The notes: a model not told the origin generated them from the letters alone. DNA of 64,000 bases from Streptomyces albospinus (GCF_014648695.1 NZ_BMRP01000012.1:1-64000); one strand, 5' to 3'; counted from the stretch's first letter, positions 27,578 through 35,940 are shown. Made by a program: numbers and translations.

Positions 27578-27910
27578 ATGAAGTTCGACATGGGGGCGCA
27601 GACGCTCTCGACCCTGAGGTCGAAGTCGCAGGGATCGAGCACGGAACTGGGCACGTTGATCCACCAACTCGTCCAGGCAGCAGAGCCGTTGGAAGGCAAG
27701 TTCAATGGCTCGGGCAAGGCGGCGTTCGACTCGTTCAAGTCGCGGGCGGACGAGATCACGTCAGCGTTGAACAGTGCGCTGTCTGCGATTGTGGGCGGCC
27801 AGTCGGGCATGGAGTCGGCGTTCGGCTCGGGTGTTCAGGAGCAGGCCGACAACGCCCGGTCGCAGATGGCAGCGGCGAACTTCGACGCGGCCCGCTTCTC
27901 GGGCCGCTGA
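27578..27910 (+). CDS. WXG100-like (EsxA/EsxB-type) secreted protein
   Basis: 110 aa from ATG 27578, with GGGGGGAG upstream; a longer frame from 27518 has no ribosome site. The protein is helical throughout: TLSTLRSKSQGSSTELGTLI, then PLEGKFNGSGKAAFDSFKSR, with FNGSGKAAF in place of the usual WxG turn, and a second helix ITSALNSALSAIVGGQSG. Length, helix-turn-helix layout and position after eccC fit WXG100 proteins, which leave the cell as dimers through the type VII channel. The W of the motif is replaced by F. Confidence 0.75.
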   Translation: MKFDMGAQTLSTLRSKSQGSSTELGTLIHQLVQAAEPLEGKFNGSGKAAFDSFKSRADEITSALNSALSAIVGGQSGMESAFGSGVQEQADNARSQMAAANFDAARFSGR

Positions 27911-27969
27911 CAGCCCGCTTGCCGCAACGGTATTCGGATCTCGTTTGATCTTCAGGGGGAGTGATTGTG

Positions 27970-28281
27970 ATGGCTGCTGGCATGGATCGCCGCTCGTACG
28001 ACTCGGGTGCGTCCGCGGAGGCGCAGGGCAACATCCAGGCGGTGATCGGCCGCTTGGAGCAGGTGATCGCGGCCCGTGACGCGCAGGTGAAGGCGGCGAT
28101 GGCGGACTTCGCGGCGGATGGCGTGGCGGAGGAGTACCACGGCAAGGAACTGCGCTGGAACCGCGCCTCACAGGAGGTCAGGAGCATCATCCAGCTGCTG
28201 AAGACCACGCTGGAGAAGAACGACGCGACCGCGCACCAGACGCTCGCCCGCGCGAAGTCCGCAGTCGACAACATCGGCTGA
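27970..28281 (+). CDS. second WXG100-like / ESAT-6-like protein
   Basis: 103 aa from ATG 27970, nine bases after AGGGGGA; GTG 27961 and 27967 are alternatives. Helical: AEAQGNIQAVIGRLEQVIAA, then ADGVAEEYHGKELRWNRASQ, and a C-terminal helix EVRSIIQLLKTTLEKNDATA. In place of the canonical WxG turn there is DGVAEEYHGKE. Likely the dimer partner of the preceding protein, since such genes come in pairs. Confidence 0.65.
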   Translation: MAAGMDRRSYDSGASAEAQGNIQAVIGRLEQVIAARDAQVKAAMADFAADGVAEEYHGKELRWNRASQEVRSIIQLLKTTLEKNDATAHQTLARAKSAVDNIG

Positions 28282-28407
28282 ACCAGCCCCAGCCCACCAG
28301 AGGAGAGGCAATGCTCCCCTGTGGGCCGGTGGGTGCCGATCGTCGGCACGGCGGCGCCACGCGCGCCGTGGTGTGGGTTAAGGAGACAGGAGTGCGGGGG
28401 GGCCTTC

Positions 28408-28866
28408 ATGGCGTCGTGGGACATTCAACCGCAGGGCGTACAGGGCCAGCTGAAGGTCGTCGGCACGCATGCCGAAGACTTGGGGAACGCCCTCAATACG
28501 CTGCTCACGGACATGCAGGAGGCGGCTCAGGCAGCGGGTACAGCCGTGCCGGGCTCACACGCCGAGACGCTGCCGCAGGGGGGACTGATGGCGCCGCGGG
28601 GGTACAAGCCGGTGGGACCGGTGGCCCCCGACTTGTTGCCGCATAAGGCGACGGGGCCGGTCGCCGCGGCGCTGGTCGAGTACGTCAGGCACCGCAAGAA
28701 GGACATGAAGGCGATGGCCGATCGCTGCCAGGCCGCCGTCCTGGGCGCAGCCAAAGCCACGAACGAGTATGTCCAGGGCGACCTGGAGGCGGCCAAGAAC
28801 GCCCAGAGAGCCGCGCGGGACGTGCGGCTGAATGCTCTCAAGGACTTCGGGGGGAAGAAGAAGTGA
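28408..28866 (+). CDS. DUF6507-like small protein, likely effector partner
   Basis: 152 aa from ATG 28408; a longer frame from 28321 contains no domain sequence. Starts MASWDIQPQGVQGQLKVVGT, the pattern I associate with DUF6507 in Streptomyces type VII loci, followed by predicted helices and a Lys/Ala-rich C terminus. It ends in a GTGA overlap with the large effector gene, implying linked translation. A WXG100-like targeting partner (Lap-type) for that effector is a reasonable inference. Confidence 0.6.
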   Translation: MASWDIQPQGVQGQLKVVGTHAEDLGNALNTLLTDMQEAAQAAGTAVPGSHAETLPQGGLMAPRGYKPVGPVAPDLLPHKATGPVAAALVEYVRHRKKDMKAMADRCQAAVLGAAKATNEYVQGDLEAAKNAQRAARDVRLNALKDFGGKKK

Positions 28867-31682
28867 GCGACGCGCCGGTCGACCCGGCCGAGGTACCGGT
28901 CTTCACTGGCGATCTGGCCCTTCTCGAAACCAAGGCGAAAGCGCTGTCTCGTGGCGGCTCCAAGGTCCAAGCTGCTGGCTCGGACGTCCACAAGTCCTTC
29001 GGTGGACTGTCCGCCTTCTACAAGGCGCCCGAGGCGGAGCAGCTGTTCGGCGTCACCAAACCGGTGGAGCGCACGGCACACGGCCTGAGCGAAGACATGC
29101 ACGTCATCGCCAAGGCTCTGAACACCTACGCCCATGAGATCACCCCGCTGGTACACCAGCTGAAGCAGCTCAAGCAGGACGCCGCTGATTTCCGTGCCAC
29201 GGAAGCCGCTGACGACGACTGGAACGAGGACGGCGACCTGGTCGAGGAGAACCTCAACCGCCGCAACAAGATCGCCGAAGTCTGGGCAGCCTTCCAGGAA
29301 GCCGAACGCGACTGTCACGCCAAGATCGTCGCCCTGGTCGGCGGCAAGGCGCTCCACACGATCGACGCCTCCCACACGAAGGGTTACGGCTATGACGCCG
29401 AAGCCCTTAAGCAGTCCAAGAGCCTGCCCTGGGGCGACGCGGTAGAGGAATCCGTCCCCTGGTGGCAGGTGTGGGAGCACGCCTACGACTTTGGCAAGGG
29501 CTTCATCGTCGACGGCGTCGGGGGCACCATCGACGGCCTGTACACCCTGTTCGGCGGGCATGGCGGGGACGCCGCCGGCGAGGCGTGGAAAGGTCTGGCC
29601 AAGCTCTCCACAGCCTTTACGATCAGCACCCTGCCCGTTGTGGGACAGACCTACCTGATGATGCCAGGAAGCATGCTCCCCTCCTGGCTACGGGACTCGC
29701 GTAAAGCGATGCTCGATACCGGCAAGGCTCTTGTGGCCTGGGACCAGTGGGAATCGAACGGCTCCCGGGCCGCCGGCGCGGTCACCTTCAACATCGTGAC
29801 CGCCGTCTTCACCCGCGGTGGCGGTGCCGCCGTGGAGGGTGCAAGCAAGGCCGGCGCGTTGGGCAAGGGCCTGTCCGTCGTCAGCAAGGTGGGCAGCGCC
29901 GTCGACCCGATGACGTACGTCATCAAGGGCGCAGGCGCGGGCCTGTCGAAGGTCGGCGACGTGATGGCCCACCTCAAGGGGCTCGGCCACGTCGAGGTCC
30001 CGAAAATCTCCGAGGGGGCCTACAGCCTGCCCGAAGGCGCCGTCAAGATGCCGGACGGCACGGTGGAGCTGCCCAAGGGCGCCGCCATTCCGGAAGGGGC
30101 GACCAAACTCCCAGACGGCAGAATCGAGCTGCCCAAGGACACGGTCACCTTCCCGCCCGACACGGTGAAGGACCCGTCCACCGGGAAGTACATGAGTGGC
30201 AGAGGCGACCTCTACAACGAGGACGGGAGCCTCTTCCAGCGTGCCGAGGATGCCCCCAAGGAAACGCCCACTCAACCCGCTGCGGGCGCGGATAACCCGC
30301 GGGTCGAGCCCCCGGTCCGCCAGGAACAGCCAGCTCTTGTCGGCGTTGGCGGACGGGGCGACGACATCACGCGCGTCGGCTCGGACTTCCCCGACCCGGA
30401 CCGCGTCGGCCACAACGCAGGCCACGGCGACACCGGGCCGGGCGATCACAGTCGCATGGGCCGCGCCGACGACCACGGCACCCCCGGCGGCCACGCCCCA
30501 GACAACATGCCGCGCAACGACCTAAACCAGCACCCCCGCGTCGGCCACGGCAACTCCCCGACCACCCACGGCACCAACGCTCCAAGCGGAGGCGACTCCC
30601 GCCCGCACGGTCCCGGCGGAGGCGGCACGCACCCGGACACCCCGAGCACCGGCGGCACCCACAACCCGCTGGGCGGCCACGGCCCCGGCGGCTTCGACGA
30701 CATCCCGGGCTTCGGTGACGACGCGGCCCGCGGGGGCGACGGGACGGCCCCGGCGGGCGGTCGCGAAGGCCAGCCGACGCACCCCGCTTCCGGGCAACAG
30801 ATGACGCCCGAGCAGGTCAAGGCCAGGCAGGACGAGTTCGTGCAGAAGGCGAACGATCCCGACAAGACCTGGTTCAACCAGTACTACCGGTCGGACGGGC
30901 ACCGTCTCAGCATCCACACCAAGATCGACGGCGTCGAGCTGCCGATCCTGGCGAAGGACAGCGACGGGTCCTGGATCTCCAAGAACAGCCTTCCGTCCGC
31001 CGGCTCCGAGACAAAGTTCGGCCGTGATCAATTCCTCCGCGACGAGACCCATCCCGCGATCGAGCACCTCGACGACGTAGCCAAGGACCGCAAGGCTTCC
31101 GTCGAACTCGCCAACGCCGAGCGCGCACACAAGACCTCGCCCACCGCCGATACGCTGGACCAGCTGGCGAAAGCGCAGGAGCGTTTCGACACCCGCATGA
31201 CCCCGCAGTGGGGCGAGAACACCTCCAACAACACCTCGTTCTCGGAACGCCTGGGCGAGGACGCGGCGCGGCTGCACGTCGTCCCGGAGAGGTTCCCTGG
31301 CTCGGTGGAGCAGCCGCTACCGAAGACGCCCAACGGCGCCAACATGTTCGACCAGCTGTACCGTCGTCCGGACGGCAAACTGATGATCATCGAGGCGAAG
31401 GCACCCTCTTCCGGCCTCCTCTGGCGCAAGGGCGTCGGCCCGGCCGAGGGCTTCATGGTGAAGCAGGGCACCGAGCCGTACCTGCGGACCATCATCGCCG
31501 AGATGCAGCTCCGGCCGAAGCTGAAGGTGACCGATGCATCGGGCAAGGTATGGACGAACGCGGACCTTGCCAAGGAGCTCAAGACGGCCCTGGACGACGG
31601 CAACCTGGAGTACGCCATGGTGAAGGCCACGGACGGCGGCGGTGAGTACGCTGGGGCCGTGCTCGAATTCTTCAAGATCTGA
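28863..31682 (+). CDS. polymorphic-toxin-like type VII effector with nuclease-like C terminus
   Basis: 939 aa from GTG 28863. Residues about 10-150 are helical and LXG/WXG-like. Residues about 200-340 are Gly-rich and hydrophobic (GKGFIVDGVGGTIDGLYTLF). About 380-440 has repeats of the type LPEGAVKMPDGTVELPKG and IPEGATKLPDGRIELPKD. A long Pro/Gly/His-rich linker follows (about 470-640). The C-terminal ~280 residues form a separate domain with MFDQLYRRPDGKLMIIEAKA (about 830-849): an acidic residue, a spacer and E-x-K, as in PD-(D/E)XK nuclease folds. Modular N-terminal export region plus variable C-terminal toxin is the usual polymorphic-toxin design. It is followed at once by an Imm49-type immunity gene. 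Confidence 0.75.
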   Translation: MSDAPVDPAEVPVFTGDLALLETKAKALSRGGSKVQAAGSDVHKSFGGLSAFYKAPEAEQLFGVTKPVERTAHGLSEDMHVIAKALNTYAHEITPLVHQLKQLKQDAADFRATEAADDDWNEDGDLVEENLNRRNKIAEVWAAFQEAERDCHAKIVALVGGKALHTIDASHTKGYGYDAEALKQSKSLPWGDAVEESVPWWQVWEHAYDFGKGFIVDGVGGTIDGLYTLFGGHGGDAAGEAWKGLAKLSTAFTISTLPVVGQTYLMMPGSMLPSWLRDSRKAMLDTGKALVAWDQWESNGSRAAGAVTFNIVTAVFTRGGGAAVEGASKAGALGKGLSVVSKVGSAVDPMTYVIKGAGAGLSKVGDVMAHLKGLGHVEVPKISEGAYSLPEGAVKMPDGTVELPKGAAIPEGATKLPDGRIELPKDTVTFPPDTVKDPSTGKYMSGRGDLYNEDGSLFQRAEDAPKETPTQPAAGADNPRVEPPVRQEQPALVGVGGRGDDITRVGSDFPDPDRVGHNAGHGDTGPGDHSRMGRADDHGTPGGHAPDNMPRNDLNQHPRVGHGNSPTTHGTNAPSGGDSRPHGPGGGGTHPDTPSTGGTHNPLGGHGPGGFDDIPGFGDDAARGGDGTAPAGGREGQPTHPASGQQMTPEQVKARQDEFVQKANDPDKTWFNQYYRSDGHRLSIHTKIDGVELPILAKDSDGSWISKNSLPSAGSETKFGRDQFLRDETHPAIEHLDDVAKDRKASVELANAERAHKTSPTADTLDQLAKAQERFDTRMTPQWGENTSNNTSFSERLGEDAARLHVVPERFPGSVEQPLPKTPNGANMFDQLYRRPDGKLMIIEAKAPSSGLLWRKGVGPAEGFMVKQGTEPYLRTIIAEMQLRPKLKVTDASGKVWTNADLAKELKTALDDGNLEYAMVKATDGGGEYAGAVLEFFKI

Positions 31683-31693
31683 CAAAGGAGACC

Positions 31694-32554
31694 GTGTCCG
31701 TGATCGTGGCGCGCCAGGACTATCCGAGGGACGAGATGGCGGCGGTGGTTCCCGTCATGGAGGAGTCACTGTCCTATTCGCTGGAGAAGATCGAGACCTC
31801 GCACAACTCCAGGTCGGAAGCAGTCATGGAGTCGCTGAACGTCGCCCTCGTCCGCTGTGTCGGGGACCCCACTGCCGGCATGTTGGAGACCTGGGAGTCC
31901 TGGCTGCTGGCCATGCAGGTACATTCGGCCGTCTTCGCCGCCGCCGATCCCAACCGGGAAACGGTCACCTGCAAGATCCGCCAGGAGGAGCGCCACCTCG
32001 CCACCACCGGGCCGCAGACCTACCTCAACGCGAACACCTGGCTCAACGCCTTCTACCTCGCGGTCATCTGCCGTGAAGCAGCCCGCCTCGACATGCTGGC
32101 CCGGATCCCGGTCTCCCTTCTGCGCGACTTCGGCGGCGCCCTGGACGAGTACACCTACGCCTGGGTGGAGACCCTCCAGAGCTTCTGGCTCCGCCGGGAC
32201 GACCTGCGCACGCACCTGGTGCGGGCCGTGGACCTGAGCGCTCCCGAGCACGCCCGCGTCGTCGACGCGGAGACAATGATCAAGCTCAAGTACCCGCCGA
32301 TCATGATGCTCTACCGGTACCTGCGCAACGACGTCGCTGGCTTCAACGACGCCCTGGCCGACGCCATCCGCTGGCACAAGGAGTACTGGACCGCCGACGA
32401 AGACCGCACCGAGAACATCCTCGGGATCGTGGCCCTCGCTCCGCTGGCCATCGCCAGCCTCGCAAAGGCCAACGGCATCCCGGTCGAGGTCGAGACCGAC
32501 TACCTCCCCCAGGCCCTCCTCGAATTCGCCTGGGAAGGCGAATTCGACGCCTAA
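31694..32554 (+). CDS. Imm49-family immunity protein
   Basis: 286 aa from GTG 31694, preceded by AAAGGAG and 11 bases after the toxin stop. The entirely helical sequence matches my memory of the Imm49 family along its length: VRCVGDPTAGMLETWESWLL, then AMQVHSAVFAAADPN, TGPQTYLNANTWLNAFYLAV and DNVAGF-type and YLPQALLEFAWEGEF endings. Imm49 proteins neutralise C-terminal toxin domains of polymorphic toxins. Its place right after the effector makes it the likely cognate immunity protein. Confidence 0.85.
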   Translation: MSVIVARQDYPRDEMAAVVPVMEESLSYSLEKIETSHNSRSEAVMESLNVALVRCVGDPTAGMLETWESWLLAMQVHSAVFAAADPNRETVTCKIRQEERHLATTGPQTYLNANTWLNAFYLAVICREAARLDMLARIPVSLLRDFGGALDEYTYAWVETLQSFWLRRDDLRTHLVRAVDLSAPEHARVVDAETMIKLKYPPIMMLYRYLRNDVAGFNDALADAIRWHKEYWTADEDRTENILGIVALAPLAIASLAKANGIPVEVETDYLPQALLEFAWEGEFDA

Positions 32555-32563
32555 CCCGTCGCG

Positions 32564-32596
32564 AAGGCCCGCACCACGGAGCGCGGTGCGGGCCTT
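32564..32596. terminator. rho-independent terminator between convergent genes
   Basis: AAGGCCCGCACC (32564-32575) and its perfect inverted copy GGTGCGGGCCTT (32585-32596) with a nine-base loop. It ends the immunity/effector transcript and could also stop the convergent membrane-protein gene on the minus strand. Confidence 0.8.
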
Positions 32597-32632
32597 GGCA
32601 AATCACAAGCCCCCTTCGTTTCGGGTGGCGGC

Positions 32633-33592
32633 TCATTTGTCTGGGAACAGCAGCGGGTGAAGGAACGCAAGGACGCCGAGACCAGCCATGGCTGCCCTGC
32701 GATACACCAACGCTGCCGCGATCACTGTGCTGGCGACGGCAATCTGGTTGGGCAAGTTCATCGCCTTAGCGATCAGAGCGAGCCCTGTAACAAGACCAAC
32801 AGCGAATGAAAGCCGTAGCGCCTCATGCCGTGACTGTGGGTCTGGAAGGTCGCCTGGGTCCAGCAGGGCACCGACCTTCCCCTGCGCATAGCGCTCACTG
32901 ATCTTCAACATCATGCGGGCGAGATTCCGCGCAGCCTCCTCCGGCTCCACGTCAAGCCCAGCCTCGGCGGTCCGAAGTGCCATCACCACTCGTTCGGCAT
33001 GTTCCTTCGCCTTCCGGCGCCGCCAGGACGATCCGATGGTGTTTCGCGCCCGCCATGCGCCACGCACCCGCATGACCGGAATACTCAGCGACAGGGCGCG
33101 TAAGTGGTCGCTCCGGTCATGGCCTGACCGGACTATGTCTGCGCACTTGCGGACGCCCCCCACCCACTCTGCGACGCGCAGAAACGTCCAGGCCCGCAAG
33201 TCAAATGCGTACGTGATGAAACGCATAGTGACCCGCGCAACAAGCCCAAGCGTGACGATGAAGATCCAACCGCTCGCGAACTGCAGCCCTCCCGCCCGAG
33301 TTGTCAGCATTGCATTACGTTCAGCAAGATCGCTCAGCAGCCATGACGGCGCGTGGGCGTGCAAGCCCCCTCTCATAAGCCGCCCGACGAGCCACCACTC
33401 GGCCACAACGATGGGTATAAGAACGGCCCACGTTGGGAGTGCTGTTTGATAGCGCACCCGGAGCGCTACCCGTACCGATCCTGGCACCGGGCCCAGACCA
33501 AGCACTGTGGACGCTTCGCATAGCTTGCGTATCGCTTCGTCGGCCTTCTTCTTTTGCCGACGGGCTAGTTGGCCCCGTATGCGTTCGATCAC
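32633..33592 (-). CDS. membrane protein of unknown function
   Basis: 319 aa from GTG 33592. A basic N-terminal tail (RRQKKKADEAIRK) is followed by membrane segments near residues 55-75 (AVLIPIVVAEWWLVGRLM), 105-125 (GWIFIVTLGLVARVTM) and the C-terminal part (LSFAVGLVTGLALIA, TVIAAALVYRRAAMAGLGVL). The middle is basic and soluble. No family recognised. It stands alone, convergent to the type VII effector genes and divergent from the nuclease-like gene. Confidence 0.6.
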   Translation of the reverse strand: MIERIRGQLARRQKKKADEAIRKLCEASTVLGLGPVPGSVRVALRVRYQTALPTWAVLIPIVVAEWWLVGRLMRGGLHAHAPSWLLSDLAERNAMLTTRAGGLQFASGWIFIVTLGLVARVTMRFITYAFDLRAWTFLRVAEWVGGVRKCADIVRSGHDRSDHLRALSLSIPVMRVRGAWRARNTIGSSWRRRKAKEHAERVVMALRTAEAGLDVEPEEAARNLARMMLKISERYAQGKVGALLDPGDLPDPQSRHEALRLSFAVGLVTGLALIAKAMNLPNQIAVASTVIAAALVYRRAAMAGLGVLAFLHPLLFPDK

Positions 33593-33781
33593 CCATCAAG
33601 GGTGACAGCTGGCGGCGGCAGATGTGCCGTCTGCAAGATTCTGTCGAGCCGAGCGCGCTGTTTCAGCCCTGGCGAGATGTGCTCACGGTTTGGTGGGAAG
33701 GCAGCGAGGCCCCGCCGGAATAAATGCCTTCTGGGCTCGATTGTTCGTTCGCAGTGATCGATGTGGAGTCGGGGGTGACGT

Positions 33782-34699
33782 ATGAGCAACCTGAAGGTGT
33801 TCCGGGTGCGCGGCGGGCAAGCCACGGAGATTGCGGGCTCGTCCATGGCGCTGGAGCGCCAGTTGCAGACGCTGGTCGAGGACAACATGGAGGCGATGCT
33901 CGGCATCCGTTTCCTGGCGAGCGAGTACGCGACGGGTCGACATCGGGGCCGGATCGACTCTCTGGGTCTGGATGAGAACGGTACGCCGGTCATCGTGGAG
34001 TACAAGCGCTCCCGTGACCAGAACGTCACGAATCAGGCGCTGTCGTATCTGTCGTGGCTCCATGACCATCACCATGAGTTCGCGAGCCTGGTCAAGGAGA
34101 AGCTGGGCACCGAGGCGGCCGAGATGATCGACTGGAGCAATCCCCGGCTCGTATGCGTCGCTGGGGACTTCACGCACCATGACACGGTTGCCATCGAGAT
34201 GATCGGGCGCCGCATCGACTTGGTGAGCTACCGGGTCTTCGACGATGTGCTGACACTGCAGCTGGTCGCCTCCGTTGCCGGCTCCGCCTCTCCGGCTCGG
34301 GGAAAGTCACCCACCACGGCCCGAGTCGCCGGTGCGGCTTCGCCGAAGTCGGTGCAGCAGTACTTGGACGAGTCGCCACAGGCCCTTCAGGATCTGTACG
34401 CGGACCTCGACGACATTCTCCTGTCACACGAGGACGTGCAGAAGGAGACCCAGCTGCACTACATCGCGTACCGACGGATCAAGAATGTCGCCACGGTGCG
34501 CGTCCAGCCGCGGAACCGCATGCTCGTGGTCAACCTGAAGCTGGATCCGGATGCTGTGGAGCTGGAGGAGGGTTTCTCCCGGGACGTCCGCGGGCTGGGG
34601 TGCTTGGGAATCAAGGACGGCGTCGAGGTGCGTATCAGATCGCGCGAGGATCTCGCACGAGCCGGTGACCTTATCCGGCAGAGCGTCGAAGCAGGCTGA
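33782..34699 (+). CDS. DUF5655/DUF91-like protein with a PD-(D/E)XK nuclease core
   Basis: 305 aa. Residues about 15-130 show the fold's pattern: GRIDSLGLDENGTPVIVEYK has the acidic residue in GRIDSLG and E-x-K in VIVEYKR. The helix before it (LERQLQTLVEDNMEAMLGI) and NVTNQALSYLSWL after it are typical of DUF91/NucS-type proteins. The C-terminal ~100 residues (HYIAYRRIKNVATVRVQPRN, LVVNLKLD) fit a DUF5655 domain. It probably binds or cuts DNA. It converges with an orphan DNA methyltransferase across a shared terminator, a layout that could represent a restriction-modification pair. Confidence 0.7.
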   Translation: MSNLKVFRVRGGQATEIAGSSMALERQLQTLVEDNMEAMLGIRFLASEYATGRHRGRIDSLGLDENGTPVIVEYKRSRDQNVTNQALSYLSWLHDHHHEFASLVKEKLGTEAAEMIDWSNPRLVCVAGDFTHHDTVAIEMIGRRIDLVSYRVFDDVLTLQLVASVAGSASPARGKSPTTARVAGAASPKSVQQYLDESPQALQDLYADLDDILLSHEDVQKETQLHYIAYRRIKNVATVRVQPRNRMLVVNLKLDPDAVELEEGFSRDVRGLGCLGIKDGVEVRIRSREDLARAGDLIRQSVEAG

Positions 34700-34710
34700 T
34701 CTCGAACGTC

Positions 34711-34754
34711 AAGGGCGGTTGCGTCACCGGGTTTTCGATGACGCAACCGCCCTT
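34711..34754. terminator. rho-independent terminator, bidirectional
   Basis: AAGGGCGGTTGCGTCA (34711-34726) pairs perfectly with TGACGCAACCGCCCTT (34739-34754) over a 12-base loop, followed by CTTCTT. It lies between two convergent genes and can serve both. Confidence 0.85.
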
Positions 34755-34793
34755 CTTCTGTGTTCTGGCCCGGTCTTCCGGGGCGTGTCGCTC

Positions 34794-35543
34794 TCACTCT
34801 TCGGGCCCGGCGAGTGCGAAGTCGTCCTGGGTCAGGATGTTGCGAAGGCGTTGTTCGGCGATGTTGGCGTAGTGGTCGGAGAGTTCGACGCCGACGAAGT
34901 TGCGGCCTTCCTTCAGGGCGGCGATGCCGGTGGAGCCGGAGCCGGTGAAGGGGTCGAGGACGGTGCCGCCGGGCGGGCAGACCTGGACAAGCTGCTGCAT
35001 GACCTCGATCGGCTTCTGGGTGATGTGGACGCGATCCTTGCGGGGCTGCGAGGCGATGAAGTGGCCCGGGAGGTAGAGGTCGCGGGTGTTGTCCAGGGTG
35101 CCCTTGACGCCCCAGAGAATGAACTCGGAGTCCTGCTTCGGTCCGCCCTTGCGGGGCCGTGAGGCCGGCTTGATCCACGGCATTTTCCCGTGCCAGGTCC
35201 AGCCGGCCATCTGCAGGGCATCGGACGTGGTGGGGTCCTGCCTCCAGTCGGAGAAGACCATGACGACGGCGTGTTCGCGGCTGGCTCGGTATGCCTCGGT
35301 GAGCAGTTCGGTCAGCCAAGCGCGGTAGGAGCGTTGGTCGCGGTTTTCGCCGGGGAAGTTGGCGAGGTCGTGGCGGGCGTCGCCGCTGGTGTACTTCGCC
35401 CGTGCGGTGCGGGCGGTGCGTTCGGAGCTGGTGCGTCCGCCGGAGTTGTAGGGCGGGTCGGTGATGACGGCATCGACGCTCTCGTCCGGCAGGGACTTCA
35501 GGACGGTAAGCGCGTCGCCTCGGTGGAGGGTGTACGAGGACAT
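34794..35543 (-). CDS. orphan amino-DNA methyltransferase (N6-adenine or N4-cytosine)
   Basis: 249 aa from the ATG at 35543 (MSSYTLHRGDALTVLKSLPD); a longer frame to 35687 adds unconserved sequence. Catalytic motif IV DPPYNSGG is near residue 29 and the SAM-binding motif DPFTGSGSTGIAAL near residue 195, so motif IV precedes motif I, the beta-class order. The TQKPIEVMQQLVQVCPPGGT block before motif I is typical. The target base is not decidable. Such methylases on mobile elements protect the element from host restriction or pair with a nuclease; the neighbouring DUF5655-like protein is a candidate. Confidence 0.85.
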   Translation of the reverse strand: MSSYTLHRGDALTVLKSLPDESVDAVITDPPYNSGGRTSSERTARTARAKYTSGDARHDLANFPGENRDQRSYRAWLTELLTEAYRASREHAVVMVFSDWRQDPTTSDALQMAGWTWHGKMPWIKPASRPRKGGPKQDSEFILWGVKGTLDNTRDLYLPGHFIASQPRKDRVHITQKPIEVMQQLVQVCPPGGTVLDPFTGSGSTGIAALKEGRNFVGVELSDHYANIAEQRLRNILTQDDFALAGPEE

Positions 35544-35727
35544 TCGGCGAATCTCTCTGTCTGGAGGACGACCACATGCACGCACTCGTGGATCGGGATA
35601 TGCGTGCAAGAACTGGTCGGGGCAACCGCGCAGGTGGCTGACCGGGCGGGCAGTGGGCTGGAGGTTAGCGCCTTTTTCCGGCGGCACCCAATGGCGTGAT
35701 CTTGGTTTTTCCTTTCATGATCGCGGC

Positions 35728-35760
35728 TCGTTTGGTGCGGCCGGATTTTATCTCTACAGT
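35728..35760 (+). promoter_or_regulatory. promoter of the conjugation operon, sharing a 16-mer with the excisionase promoter
   Basis: TTGGTG (35732-35737), 17-base spacer, TACAGT (35755-35760). The 16-mer TCGTTTGGTGCGGCCG (35728-35743) is identical to that at 3563-3578 and sits at the same place relative to the promoter. A transcript would start near 35767, where a GTG codon lies. Confidence 0.5.
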
Positions 35761-35766
35761 CTCGCC

Positions 35767-35940
35767 GTGTTCGCAGGACGGGCCCTGGGCCCGGCCCTGT
35801 TGAGCTGTGCTGTTGCGTGTTGCCTCGTCCATTCGGCAGCCCGTTCAGCACCCGTGAAAAACCTTGACGAATGCGGGGGAGACGAATTCATCGTGTGGCG
35901 CCTGAGATTACGAGCGCGGCTGGCTGCCGTGTTGCGATAA
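35767..35940 (+). CDS. possible leaderless small ORF, 57 aa
   Basis: GTG at 35767 is about seven bases after the predicted -10 element, so a leaderless transcript could begin on the start codon, which is common in actinobacteria. The product would have a hydrophobic, Cys-containing stretch (ALGPALLSCAVACCLVHSAA) and a basic C-terminal half. No homologue recognised. First ORF of the conjugation operon if real. Confidence 0.3.
   Translation: MFAGRALGPALLSCAVACCLVHSAARSAPVKNLDECGGDEFIVWRLRLRARLAAVLR

Noticed and set aside
33689..33694. Another TTTGGTG-like site before the DUF5655-like gene, and one on the minus strand near 51930-51940
   Set aside because: Only 7-8 bases match the shared 16-mer and no -10 element lies at the right distance; chance occurrence is likely.
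35461..35766. Extension of the small ORF at 35767 upstream to 35461
   Set aside because: It would overlap the methylase start and the promoter, without a ribosome site.
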